A DNA stretch of 64,000 bases, taken from contig CBDCGJ010000011.1 in NCBI GenBank assembly GCA_965216645.1, positions 77,418 to 141,417 of the forward strand, given 5' to 3'. The stretch comes from CBDCGJ01 sp965216645. GTDB taxonomy: Bacteria > Pseudomonadota > Alphaproteobacteria > GCA-2731375. The position numbers and the translations under genes are program-made. Shown here in pieces: positions 36,062-44,932 of the stretch (position 1 is the first letter of the stretch; the number at the start of each line of letters is the position of its first letter). The notes beneath the pieces were generated by a model. The model had not been told where the DNA came from and ran no database searches. It was given only the letters and a program-made list of their open reading frames with translations.

Positions 36062-37927
36062 TCACTCGTGCACGGCGCAATCGGGTGCTGTCAGCGCCGC
36101 CAGGATTGCGCCTTCCGCCCGATATTCCGGGTTCGTGGTTTCGGTACCGATGATCGATGCCAGCGTTTGCCGGGTGCTGTCCTCCATCATGCCGCGGCAG
36201 AGCAGCAGATCGAGATGTTGGACGAGTGCGTCCGGGTTGTCGGCCAAGGCCAATTCATCCTGAAAGTTCAGGAACAGGTCGTATTCGAAATTCTGATAGG
36301 GCGGGTCGCCCACGCCTGTATACCGGCGGATTGAGTAATCGAGCCTCTGGTCGCGGACGTCGTTGCGGAAACGGTTGGCGATCCGGTTTACCGCGACGGC
36401 CGTCATGATTTGGAACTCCGGCGCATAGATCGTCCGGTTCGGCACGCGCGTCCGCGGGCGGTAGGTCTGCAGCTCGCCGCCCGGCACATGGTCCGGCAGA
36501 TAGAAGTTGAAGACGCTGGGCGACCGGTAGGGCCATTGATTGAAATCGTCCCGATAGTATTGTGGCGGGAAGGCGTAGGGATAGGGTCCAAAGTCTCCAT
36601 TTGCATCCTTGACCTGCGGGTCCGGCTCGAACGCGCGCAGAAACGAAGCCAATCTGATCACCGGTTCCTGCAGTCGGCTATGCTCGGTTCCGCCACCGTT
36701 GACGGTTAAAGTCAGGTTTTTACGGTCAAGTGTGAATGCGTATGCGTTGACGGCTTCCTCATTCAGCAAGATTTCCTTGATCACCGCTTTCATGTCGCCG
36801 CGCACGCCCGCTCCATTGTTGGCAAAGGCACTGGCGACGGCGCCGATATATCGGCTCGACGGATTGGATTTAACCAAGCGCTGGATCAACAGTCGGGCGA
36901 TAAACGGACCCGTATTCTGATGTTCCGTCAGGTTGTCGAGCGCGTCGGCGAGATCTTGATCGCCGCTCTGGCCGGCCGGAAGCTCGGTCCCGTTGTGCAG
37001 GGTCTTGGCGTCCATGTCGTGCCATTCGTCGCGCATCTGCATCGGATTGTGCAGGTCGGTAGCGCCAAAGCCGTAGTAATCAAGGCCGGTAAATATCCGG
37101 GCGAAAGTTAGAATGTCGTCATTGTCGTAGGACGGGATCGGGTCCTTGTTTTTGTCGACTTGATAGTCGCCGTTGTTCTTCACAAGGTAGAGGCCCATGG
37201 ACATCAACTGCTGAATTTCCCGGCCGAAGTTTTCATCTGGGTAGGTTCCGGCCACCGGGTCGGCCTTTTTGTTTTTGAGGTGGCTGAGGAAGATACCCAT
37301 GATCGGATGCCGACTAACGTCTTCCAACAGATCGCGATAATTGCCGAAGGCGTTGTTGCCCAGCATGTCGTAATAGCTAGAGACGCCCAGATATTGTGGG
37401 TTGCCGGAATTGTCCAACCGTCGACTGTTGAACGTGCCGTTGAAATCGTTGACGACAAAAATTTGCATCAAGGCCCACGCCATTCGTTGGCGTAATTGGT
37501 CCGGCGCCGTCAGCGCCGCGTGCCACCAGGCGAAGTATCGATAGTTGGTTGTCGAGATGCCGCTGGTGATCGGATCCGGCCAGGCGTCGTTGTTGATCAT
37601 TTCCAGCGCCAAAGCGTGATGGGAAGTGAAGGGCAGGGCCAACTGGTTGTCGATCCATTCCTCGAACGCGTCGGTCGCACCGATTTCCTCGATGCGAGTT
37701 GACAAGCTGTCGATCTCGCTTTTCGTCGGGCCGAATGTCGCACGCGAGAGAAATTGGGTGGCGCGGATGTCCGCCTCCAACGCGTCGAACTGGCTCTTGT
37801 TGTCCACGGTGAACGTTCCCGCGGATGCGAAGTGCGGGATCGAAAGAAGGGAGATTAAGGCGCAAAGAATAATGATCGGACGGCGTCCAATGATCTTCTT
37901 GTAGAAAGATTGAATAGTGTCAGCCAT
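36062..37927 (-). CDS. DUF1800 family exported protein
   Basis: A 621-residue protein with an N-terminal hydrophobic segment (about 17-37) that could be a signal peptide or anchor, then the DUF1800 pattern: FLSRATFGPTKSEIDSL, RQRMAWALMQIFVV, YDMLGNNAFGNYRDLLEDV and FGREIQQLMSMGLY. Homologues pair with DUF1501 genes. The two overlap no codons and are spaced 17 bp, so they form one operon. The function is unknown; envelope or polymer-related roles have been suggested only from context. Confidence 0.88.
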   Translation of the reverse strand: MADTIQSFYKKIIGRRPIIILCALISLLSIPHFASAGTFTVDNKSQFDALEADIRATQFLSRATFGPTKSEIDSLSTRIEEIGATDAFEEWIDNQLALPFTSHHALALEMINNDAWPDPITSGISTTNYRYFAWWHAALTAPDQLRQRMAWALMQIFVVNDFNGTFNSRRLDNSGNPQYLGVSSYYDMLGNNAFGNYRDLLEDVSRHPIMGIFLSHLKNKKADPVAGTYPDENFGREIQQLMSMGLYLVKNNGDYQVDKNKDPIPSYDNDDILTFARIFTGLDYYGFGATDLHNPMQMRDEWHDMDAKTLHNGTELPAGQSGDQDLADALDNLTEHQNTGPFIARLLIQRLVKSNPSSRYIGAVASAFANNGAGVRGDMKAVIKEILLNEEAVNAYAFTLDRKNLTLTVNGGGTEHSRLQEPVIRLASFLRAFEPDPQVKDANGDFGPYPYAFPPQYYRDDFNQWPYRSPSVFNFYLPDHVPGGELQTYRPRTRVPNRTIYAPEFQIMTAVAVNRIANRFRNDVRDQRLDYSIRRYTGVGDPPYQNFEYDLFLNFQDELALADNPDALVQHLDLLLCRGMMEDSTRQTLASIIGTETTNPEYRAEGAILAALTAPDCAVHE

Positions 37928-38048
37928 GTTTTGCCCTCGAGAATATGCGGTCGGGCCGCGAAATACCGAGGCAAACTATTCTCTAATTAAGCCGGAAAAA
38001 CATTAGTAATCGGATATATTCTCTCTTAAATTCACGATAAATTTTTAA

Positions 38049-38062
38049 CTATGTTTACATAG
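38049..38062. promoter_or_regulatory. Short inverted repeat upstream of the DUF1800 operon
   Basis: CTATGT (38049-38054) and ACATAG (38057-38062) with a TT spacer, about 120 bp upstream of the DUF1800 start in an AT-rich stretch (37950-38095). A candidate operator or promoter-associated palindrome; chance occurrence cannot be excluded. Confidence 0.3.
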
Positions 38063-38126
38063 ACGAGAAGATTAAAATTCTATGTTAATTTTTTACTTGG
38101 CTATTTCGTGAATGCTGACCATGCGT

Positions 38127-38736
38127 TCAATGGGTCGCGAGGCCTTTGTGAGCTTGCTCGCCCCACACCTCCTGGACGCGCGCGTCGCGGCCGCAGCGGA
38201 ACCGATAGTATTTATAGCGCACCGGGTTCTTCCGGTAGTAATCCTGATGATAATCCTCCGCCGGGTAGAACGTGCTCGCGTCGCGGATCTTCGTGACAAT
38301 GGGTTTCGGCAGCTGCTTGCCGGCGACAAGACGATCCTTAGACTTTTCCGCGGCCTGCTTCTGGGCCGCCGAACCGGTGAATATCGCGGTCGTATAGCTA
38401 TGGCCTCTGTCGCAGAACTGGCCACCGGCGTCGGTCGGATCGACGGTCCGCCAGAAAATCTCCACCAGGTCCGCGTAACTCACTTTCGCAGGATCGAAAG
38501 TGATCTGAACCGCTTCGATATGGCCGGTACCACCGCCGACAACTTGTCGATATGTCGGGTTTCGACGTCGCCGCCGGTATACCCGGATACCGTTTTCAGC
38601 ACGCCCGGCACCTGATCGAAATCGCTTTCCACGCACCAGAAACACCCGCCTGCGAAAATCGCGGTTTCGGTTTTTCCATCGCGGTCGCCGTCGGGGCGGA
38701 CAGCAAGGTGACTGCGACGATAAGCGCTTTATACAT
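38127..38736 (-). pseudogene. msrA: Peptide methionine sulfoxide reductase MsrA with two apparent frameshifts
   Basis: The 3' part reads PTYRQVVGGGTGHIEAVQIT ... QFCDRGHSYTTAIF and is clearly MsrA. The catalytic GCFWC motif is upstream in a second frame, and a signal-peptide start (MYKALIVAVTLLSAPTATA, ATG at 38736) is in a third. The frames join if one base is added in the T-run at 38671-38675 and one in the G-run at 38557-38559. Both indels are in homopolymers. Repaired, the product is an exported MsrA of about 200 residues that reduces Met-S-sulfoxide. The gene is either recently inactivated or the assembly has two errors. Confidence 0.85.
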
Positions 38737-38855
38737 CTTCGATACCTCCAAACTCAGCTGTCACGTGACATGGCAAATCATTCGATGACCTGCCACACAC
38801 ATTTTCGGGAGGCCTCGGTTGAATTCAACCGCGCGGCACCGTAGTTTGCCGCTTC

Positions 38856-39647
38856 ATGTTCGAGACCTTGTTACTTGAATGCCAAAATGGCGAAGCTCGG
38901 TTGACTCTAAACCGGCCGGACGCACTGAACAGCATCTCGCCGACTATGGTGGCGGAGCTGCACAGAGCTCTGGGCGAACTGGAGGAGGATCAATCGCTAC
39001 GGGTGCTGGTCCTGACCGGGGCAGGGCGGGCGTTTTGCGCCGGCGCCGACTTGAAAGCGTCGCGCGCCCGGTTGAATGCCGACACGCCGGCATTGGCCAA
39101 CGAGACCTTTCTCAACGACTTGGGCGACGTATTGCGGCGTGTCGAGCGTTTCCCCTTACCGGTGATCGCGGCTGTGAACGGCGTGGCGTTGGCCGGTGGG
39201 CTTGAGCTCGTTTTGTGCTGCGACCTCGTGGTCGCGGCGGCGGAGGCGAAGATCGGTGACGCCCATGCCAATTACGGCCTGGTTCCAGGCGGCGGCAGTT
39301 CGGTTCGCCTGCCGCGAAAGATCGGTCCGGCGCGGGCGAAATACTTGCTTTACTCCGCCGCCTTTGTACCAGCCGAGACCTTGATGGATTGGGGCTTGGT
39401 GCACAGGGTCGTAGCCGGCACGGACTTGTGGACGGCGGTTGACGGCTTGGTCGGCGAATTGACCGATAAGAGTCCGCTCGGTCTACGGCGCATGAAACGC
39501 ATGGTCGATGACGGCCTGGATCAACCCTTGGATACCGCGTTGCGCCTGGAATTGGCGATCAACGCCAATCATGCGGAAAGTTACGATCGGCGTGAAGGCC
39601 TCGCCGCCTTCGTCGAAAAACGCAAACCGAAATTCGAAGGACGATGA
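38856..39647 (+). CDS. Enoyl-CoA hydratase/isomerase family protein
   Basis: A 263-residue crotonase: GRAFCAGADLKAS provides one oxyanion-hole NH and AAVNGVALAGGLELVLCCD the other, with the first catalytic Glu in GLEL. The second catalytic Glu of classical hydratases (in a PE motif before the GxxPGxG loop) is replaced: the sequence reads GDAHANYGLVPGGG. So a standard hydratase reaction is doubtful and another crotonase reaction is possible. It overlaps the next gene by 4 bp (ATGA-type), suggesting an operon with the transglutaminase-like and ChaC-like genes. Confidence 0.85.
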   Translation: MFETLLLECQNGEARLTLNRPDALNSISPTMVAELHRALGELEEDQSLRVLVLTGAGRAFCAGADLKASRARLNADTPALANETFLNDLGDVLRRVERFPLPVIAAVNGVALAGGLELVLCCDLVVAAAEAKIGDAHANYGLVPGGGSSVRLPRKIGPARAKYLLYSAAFVPAETLMDWGLVHRVVAGTDLWTAVDGLVGELTDKSPLGLRRMKRMVDDGLDQPLDTALRLELAINANHAESYDRREGLAAFVEKRKPKFEGR

Positions 39648-40336
39648 TTGTGCGGAATGAATTGAACGAGTTTCTGGTTCCTGGGCCGACGGTCGAAAGC
39701 GAAGACGCGGGCGTTGTAGCTTTGGCCAAACGGGCGGCGGGCAGCGGCGACGACCGCGCGCGTGCGATCAATATCTACTACGAAATAAGGGACGCCTTTC
39801 GTTATGACCCTTATAGTTCGGCGCTTAGCGTCGACGGGCTTAAGGCGACGCGCGTCTTGACGGAAGAGCGGGGCTGGTGCGTCTCCAAAGCGATCTTGAT
39901 GGCGGCCTGTTGCCGTGCCGTGGGCATTCCCGCCCGGCTCGGCTTTGCCGATGTCCGCAATCATTTATCGACCGAGAAAATGCGGGAGCGGATGCAGACG
40001 GACATCTTTTACTGGCACGGCTATACGTCGGTTTACCTGGACGGCAAATGGGTCAAGGCCACGCCGGCATTCAACATCGAACTTTGCGACAAGTTCGGTT
40101 TGAAACCGCTGGAGTTCGATGGCCGAGAGGATTCGATTTATCATCCGCATGACAAGGCCGGAAATCGGCATATGGAATATCTCGCCTATCGCGGCGAATT
40201 CGCCGAGCCGCCGATCGACGACATCATTGCCACGTTTGTCGAGCATTATCCCCATTGGCGCGGCGCCGAGAATAGCGCCGAAGGCGATTTCGACGCCGAA
40301 GTAGCACGAGAAACCGGTGCGGACATTTTCGGCTGA
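39644..40336 (+). CDS. Transglutaminase-like (cysteine protease fold) protein
   Basis: A 230-residue protein with the transglutaminase-like core: catalytic Cys in ERGWCVSKAILMAACCRAVGI, His in FYWHGYTSVYLDG, and a downstream acidic residue. Bacterial members are usually amidases or proteases rather than true transglutaminases. There is no signal peptide. It overlaps both neighbours, so translation with the crotonase and ChaC-like proteins is coupled. Confidence 0.85.
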   Translation: MIVRNELNEFLVPGPTVESEDAGVVALAKRAAGSGDDRARAINIYYEIRDAFRYDPYSSALSVDGLKATRVLTEERGWCVSKAILMAACCRAVGIPARLGFADVRNHLSTEKMRERMQTDIFYWHGYTSVYLDGKWVKATPAFNIELCDKFGLKPLEFDGREDSIYHPHDKAGNRHMEYLAYRGEFAEPPIDDIIATFVEHYPHWRGAENSAEGDFDAEVARETGADIFG

Positions 40337-40907
40337 GTTTCCGCCCCTTTCCGAGGCGGCGCGCAAACAATCGTTGCAAGATACGGTGGCGGCCCATCCG
40401 GACCCGGGCGGTGATCTTTGGATGTTTGGTTATGGCGGTCTGATGTGGCGGCCGGATTTCGACTATGCGGAACGGCGATCCGTTCGATTGGAAGGTTGGA
40501 AACGCCGTCTATGTGTTTGGACCATTTTGGCCCGCGGAACCCCGGACTACCCAGGCTTGTCCCTGGGTTTGCGACCCGGCGGCCACTGCGATGGTATCGC
40601 CTATCGCTTGCCGGAAGAGGGGCGGTTGGAGATTCTGGCGGAGATTTGGCGTCGCGAAATGTGGACAGACGTTTATCGGCCAACTTGGATCGATCTTGAG
40701 ACCGGGCCGGCGCTGACCTTCACGGTCAATACCTCCAGCCTGCAATATACCGGCGGAATGGATGACGAGGTTATTCTCGACCATATCCGGTCGGCCGCCG
40801 GCCGTTGGGGGTCCTGCCGCGAGTATTTCGACAATACGCTGCAAAATCTCCGCACAATGGGCGTCACCGATTCCTATTTGGAAGCGCTTGCCGAAAAACT
40901 CGACTAA
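40317..40907 (+). CDS. ChaC-like gamma-glutamylcyclotransferase
   Basis: A 196-residue protein with the substrate loop FGYGGLMWRPDF (classically FGYGSLMW), then a ChaC-type body: RRLCVWTILARGTPDYPGL, GHCDGIAYRLPEEG and a C-terminal YFDNTLQNLRTMGV. ChaC enzymes release 5-oxoproline from glutathione. The GTG start lies 20 bp inside the upstream gene. The Gly for Ser change in the YGxL loop is seen in family variants and need not abolish activity. Confidence 0.85.
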   Translation: MRTFSAEFPPLSEAARKQSLQDTVAAHPDPGGDLWMFGYGGLMWRPDFDYAERRSVRLEGWKRRLCVWTILARGTPDYPGLSLGLRPGGHCDGIAYRLPEEGRLEILAEIWRREMWTDVYRPTWIDLETGPALTFTVNTSSLQYTGGMDDEVILDHIRSAAGRWGSCREYFDNTLQNLRTMGVTDSYLEALAEKLD

Positions 40908-40912
40908 CAGCC

Positions 40913-42013
40913 TCAATCGTCAGAGCGCAGCGATCCCACGAGATTGCCGAGGAGTTGCTTCAAACCCGGCCGCTGCAATGCCGAGAACGGCATGGGGCGG
41001 CAGACATCCATTGCCGCGAGACCGATGCGGCAGCTCAGAATACCGTTGACCGTTCCTTCGCCGAACTTGGCGGAGAGCCTGCCGGCAATACCTTTGCCAA
41101 GAATTTCCTGGGTCAAGGTTTCGGACAGAGCCAAGCCGCCGGCGACGGAAAGATGTGTCAGAACCATCCGGGACAGCTTCAAAGTTTGCATCGTGCCGGG
41201 ACGGCCTCCATAGACTCCGGCCAATTTCCGCATCATGGACACGATCTGGAACGCGACGAACAGGACGTCTATTGCCGGTACCGGATTGACGGCGGTAACG
41301 ACCGAAATTCGTTTTGCCGCCGTCATGATGATCCGCTTCGCTTCCTCGTCCAACGGGGCCATAAGATCGCGTTCGACCATGTGAATACGGTCGCTGTCAT
41401 CGACAATCTCACCATCATGCTCGGTGAGTTTCGATAGGTGCCAGGCCATGTCAGGACGTTTTGCGTAAAGCCGGCGAATCTCCCCAGTCAATTTTTCGCC
41501 TGACTGCTTTGTATCGCCCTGCAAGGCCTGCTCGATCCGTCGGCGCAGATCGCCCAGTTTGCGTAGGCGGGCGATCGCGACCACTTCTTTGACGATCAAG
41601 GCGAATAGCGCGAGCCCAGCCAGCAGCATCAGGCCAGAAGCCAACCAACCAAGCCAAGCGCCGCGGGCGAACAACTGCTCGATCAACTCGGTGAACCACA
41701 AGCCGAGACCCAACGAAACCAAAGTGGTGACCGCGGCAATAAATAGCGTTCCCCATTTCAATCCGCGACCGGACACGACGTGATTGGCGGGCACGATCTC
41801 GCCTTTACTTGCGGCGTCGTCGAATTCGAAGTCGAAATCGTCGAGCTGTTCGGGTGCCGGCGCGGGCATTGCCCGGGGTGCGCGAGGATGGTCGTCGTCT
41901 GGCGACGCATTCACTGTTTTATCGGCGGCTGTTTGGTGTTGCTCCGCTGGCTTTTCTTGCTGCGGGTCCAACCGCATGGTGCGGGGCCTGCGCGGATACC
42001 GATCGGTGGTCAT
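40913..42013 (-). CDS. YcjF-like membrane protein (DUF697/TIGR01620)
   Basis: A 366-residue protein with a Pro/Asp-rich cytoplasmic N-terminal region, two membrane segments (about 100-150), and a C-terminal DUF697-type region (VTAVNPVPAIDVLFVAFQIVSMM). It is the usual partner of the YcjX-like GTPase, and its start overlaps that gene's stop by 4 bp. The pair is associated with envelope stress in proteobacteria; the molecular role is not established. Converges on the ChaC-like gene. Confidence 0.87.
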   Translation of the reverse strand: MTTDRYPRRPRTMRLDPQQEKPAEQHQTAADKTVNASPDDDHPRAPRAMPAPAPEQLDDFDFEFDDAASKGEIVPANHVVSGRGLKWGTLFIAAVTTLVSLGLGLWFTELIEQLFARGAWLGWLASGLMLLAGLALFALIVKEVVAIARLRKLGDLRRRIEQALQGDTKQSGEKLTGEIRRLYAKRPDMAWHLSKLTEHDGEIVDDSDRIHMVERDLMAPLDEEAKRIIMTAAKRISVVTAVNPVPAIDVLFVAFQIVSMMRKLAGVYGGRPGTMQTLKLSRMVLTHLSVAGGLALSETLTQEILGKGIAGRLSAKFGEGTVNGILSCRIGLAAMDVCRPMPFSALQRPGLKQLLGNLVGSLRSDD

Positions 42014-43461
42014 GAAAATCGGTCTCCAATCAGAAAGTTCAGCGCTTTGTCCAAGCGGATATGCGGAAACGATGGCGTGTCGCGGAACTCGCCTTGCCCC
42101 AATAAGGGCGGTCGGAAATTGAGGAAGCGAACCAAACCCGGCGCACCGCTTAACGCGTCCGATGGGTTGTCCGGAAGGTCGCCTGGAAAAATCGCCGCTT
42201 CGGCGCGGCCGTCGAACTGTTCTCCGTCGAGGGTTTCGCCGTCGATCGGCGTGCCTACGATCGACGGCAGTTCTTCTCCGCCGTCTTTCAGCTTGGCCTC
42301 GCGTGTCGCGCGGACCGAGGCCAAGGCAACGACGTCGATCTCGCTTCCCGAGAGCGTACTGCGTTCGAGGCCGTCCTCGACGATGGCGTTCAGGATGGCT
42401 TCCAGACGGTCGTGGCTGGTGTGATGGAGATGGTCGGCTTTAGTGGCGGCAAAGAGGATGCGATCTATTTTCTTTCCCAACATCGCATTGAGCCAAGTGG
42501 TGCGTCCAAGTCGGAAACAGGCAAGTATATCGCGCAGCGCGTCTCGCAGATCCGCGACCGCGTCGGACCCCGCATTCAAAGCGGTCAGGGCGTCGACCAA
42601 AACGATCTGCCTATCGAGGCGGGCGAAATGGTTCATGAAGAATGGTTTGACGACCCGGTCGACGTAGGAGTCATAGCGTCGCTCCATCATGCTCCACAAG
42701 CTGTCGCGAGGTGCGGTACCGTCCGACGGCACGGCCAGCGGCGCGAAAGTTATCAACGGCGAACCTTCGAGGTCGCCCGGCATAAGAAACCGGCCGGGTG
42801 GTAAAGTCGACAGCGCCACGTCGTCGCCCCGGCAGGACTTCAGATACTCGGTGAAGACCACGGCGGCTTGGCGGGCTGCGGTTTCCTCCGCCACGCGAAA
42901 CGGATCGAGCCCATGCATATGGGCTATCCATTCGACCGCCAGTTTGTCGCGCGGAGGCCGGGCGGCGGCGATTATGGTCCGTTCGCACCATTCGGCATAG
43001 GTCAGATCCAACAACGGCAGGTCCAGCAGCCATTCGCCGGGATAGTCAACGATGTCGATATTCAGTTTACCGCCCGACACGGTACGGGCGAGAAAGCCCT
43101 GCGGTTCGTACTCGACGGTCAGGCGGAGTTCCGAAATCAGTCGTGTCGACTGCGGCCATTGCCGATGGTCGCCGCCGGTCAAAGACGCGACATGATCCTC
43201 GTAGGCGAAACGGGGGACGTCGTCGTCGGGCTGCGGCTGTAGATAGGCGCGCTGGATCCAACCCGCTTTGTACGGCCCTAGCATGGGCAATCGACCGCCG
43301 TGAACGAGATTGTGGACGAGGGCGGTAATGAATACGGTTTTGCCGGCGCGCGACAGACCGGTCACGCCCAAACGGATCGTCGGGTTGACCATGTCGGTGG
43401 CGAAATCCGCTAAGCCGCCGAGGGCAATCTTCGCTTCGTCGGTAAAACTCGTAGACTTCAA
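42010..43461 (-). CDS. YcjX-like GTPase (DUF463)
   Basis: A 483-residue P-loop protein: IRLGVTGLSRAGKTVFITALVHNL holds Walker A, and INIDIVDYPGEWLLDLPLL looks like the G3 DxPG segment. AATKADHLH is a good G4 (TKAD) motif. Family length and the late FPGDLPD region fit DUF463/YcjX. It starts the ycjX-ycjF operon on the minus strand; 150 bp separate it from the selenoprotein gene, which diverges. Confidence 0.9.
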   Translation of the reverse strand: MKSTSFTDEAKIALGGLADFATDMVNPTIRLGVTGLSRAGKTVFITALVHNLVHGGRLPMLGPYKAGWIQRAYLQPQPDDDVPRFAYEDHVASLTGGDHRQWPQSTRLISELRLTVEYEPQGFLARTVSGGKLNIDIVDYPGEWLLDLPLLDLTYAEWCERTIIAAARPPRDKLAVEWIAHMHGLDPFRVAEETAARQAAVVFTEYLKSCRGDDVALSTLPPGRFLMPGDLEGSPLITFAPLAVPSDGTAPRDSLWSMMERRYDSYVDRVVKPFFMNHFARLDRQIVLVDALTALNAGSDAVADLRDALRDILACFRLGRTTWLNAMLGKKIDRILFAATKADHLHHTSHDRLEAILNAIVEDGLERSTLSGSEIDVVALASVRATREAKLKDGGEELPSIVGTPIDGETLDGEQFDGRAEAAIFPGDLPDNPSDALSGAPGLVRFLNFRPPLLGQGEFRDTPSFPHIRLDKALNFLIGDRFS

Positions 43462-43613
43462 ACAGAACGCCTCCGTCCGAAATGACTTGGTGTCGAATTC
43501 GGTCGTTTACAACAAAATCCGCTCCCGGTGTAGGGCCGGGCTGGCGACAATAGGTCGAAATACGTTACAACTGGCTGATGTTTAAGCACTACGAACGAGG
43601 ACGACATCAGGTT

Positions 43614-44552
43614 ATGACCGACCATTCCGACAGTTTGGACTTCGCCGATCCGGCGGATGTGCCGATCCGCTATTTGCAACGGATGACCGACTACTATCTT
43701 GCGCTGGGATACGACAATCCGTATCGCTGGGCTCACTATGAGGAGGTGCCGTTTCATGACCCCGAGAAGGCGGTGGCGGATTCTCGTGTCGCACTGATCA
43801 CCACAGCAGCGCCGTTCGACCCGGAAAAGGGGGATCAGGGACCGGGCGCGCCTTATAACGCGTCCGCCAAATTCTACCGGGTCTACTCCGGATCGGTGGA
43901 GGACGTCCCCGACTTGCGCATCTCCCATCTCGGTTACGATCGGGTCAATACGACGGCGGAGGACATAAATACCTACTTTCCGCTCGCCGCCATGCGTCAG
44001 GCGGCGGTCGACGGTAAGATCGGCGACTTAGCGCCACGCTTTCACGGTGCGCCGACGAACCGCAGCCAGCGCACCACGATCGAAACCGATTGCGCCGAAT
44101 TGTTGGCCCGCTGCCGCGACGACGGCGTCGAAGCGGCTGCCATCGTTGCCAATTGACCGGTGTGTCATCAGACCGTGAGTCTGATCGCACGGCATTTGGA
44201 AGCGAATGGTATCCCGACGGTGGTCATGGGTTGCGCCAAGGATATTGTGGAATATTGCGGCGTACCGCGATTCCTGTTCAGCGATTTCCCGCTTGGCAAT
44301 TCCGCCGGCCGGCCTAACGACAAAGCGTCGCAGATCCTAACCCTGGATTTGGCGTTGGGCCTGTTGGACAGCGCCACGGCGCCGCGTACGACGCTGCAAT
44401 CGCCCCTAAAATGGGCGGAGGACGCGAGCTGGAAAAGCCACTTCTACAATGTCGATAAAATGTCGCCGGAAGAGTTAGCCAGCCGTAGGGCGGATTTCGA
44501 CAAGGTCAAAGAGGTCGCGTTGCAGCGCCGGAAGGATGCGGGGGTTGCCTGA
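43614..44552 (+). CDS. Selenoprotein B-type reductase family protein with in-frame TGA (selenocysteine)
   Basis: One frame is open from the ATG at 43614 to 44552 except for a TGA at 44154-44156, codon 181. Around it the protein reads VAN-U-PVCHQTVSLIARHLE, the UxxC redox motif of glycine/betaine/sarcosine/D-proline reductase selenoprotein B relatives. The conserved family block continues through GIPTVVMGCAKDIVEYCGVP and FSDFPLGNSAGRP, so the sequence after TGA is not decayed. A SECIS-like hairpin follows at 44161-44191. Read through, the product is 312 residues. In anaerobes such proteins reduce amino-acid derivatives; the role in this lineage is unknown. Alternatives are a nonsense mutation or TGA read as another residue. 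Confidence 0.82.
44161..44191 (+). promoter_or_regulatory. Candidate bacterial SECIS element
   Basis: Stem ATCAGAC (44167-44173) pairs perfectly with GTCTGAT (44179-44185); apical loop CGTGA (44174-44178). Lower pairing GTG (44162-44164) with CAC (44188-44190) and C44166-G44187 extends it with small bulges. Counting T of TGA as 1, the loop GT falls at positions 22-23, within one base of the GU in E. coli fdhF SECIS (23-24). Such elements bind SelB. Confidence 0.75.
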
Positions 44553-44932
44553 GTCCCCGCAGTCCTAACTCGATCGACGGGCGGTGGTGTCGCTAACGCG
44601 TCGATCGGCACGATTCTGTCGCTGGTAGGCTCGAGCGGTCCGATATCCTCCTCGGGGTCGTTGACTGGGGATCCAGATCGTCGCGCCCAATATCAATGTT
44701 GGTAAGCTCGGTTTATGCCGCAACGGCACTGGAAAATCATTATGTAGTTTTTTTGTTTCAATTCAAGAATACCGACGGGTTTTATTTATACCTCTAGGAA
44801 TTGCCCGTTAGAGCCGGAAATGATAGGTTAAGGTATATGGATTCGCGTAAGAAAGCCGGTGGTTAGCCGCCAATCTGAAACCTATTTCCCCCACCGCGAT
44901 TCCAGTTAGAAAACCGACCGACAGGCATTCCT
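44553..44932. other. Intergenic region between the selenoprotein gene and gyrA
   Basis: About 380 bp with no coding sequence I can support. The first 150 bp are GC-rich and the middle (44740-44800) is AT-rich with a T-run and TATTTATA-like stretches, a plausible place for the gyrA promoter. No tRNA, repeat or strong hairpin is evident. Confidence 0.5.

Noticed and set aside
44160..44552. Separate small gene starting after the TGA of the selenoprotein frame
   Set aside because: It has no ribosome-binding site of its own, begins inside a conserved motif and is in the same frame as the upstream part; a single read-through gene is simpler.
44553..44932. Proline-rich minus-strand peptide in the gyrA upstream region
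   Set aside because: No start codon with a ribosome-binding site and no conserved motif.
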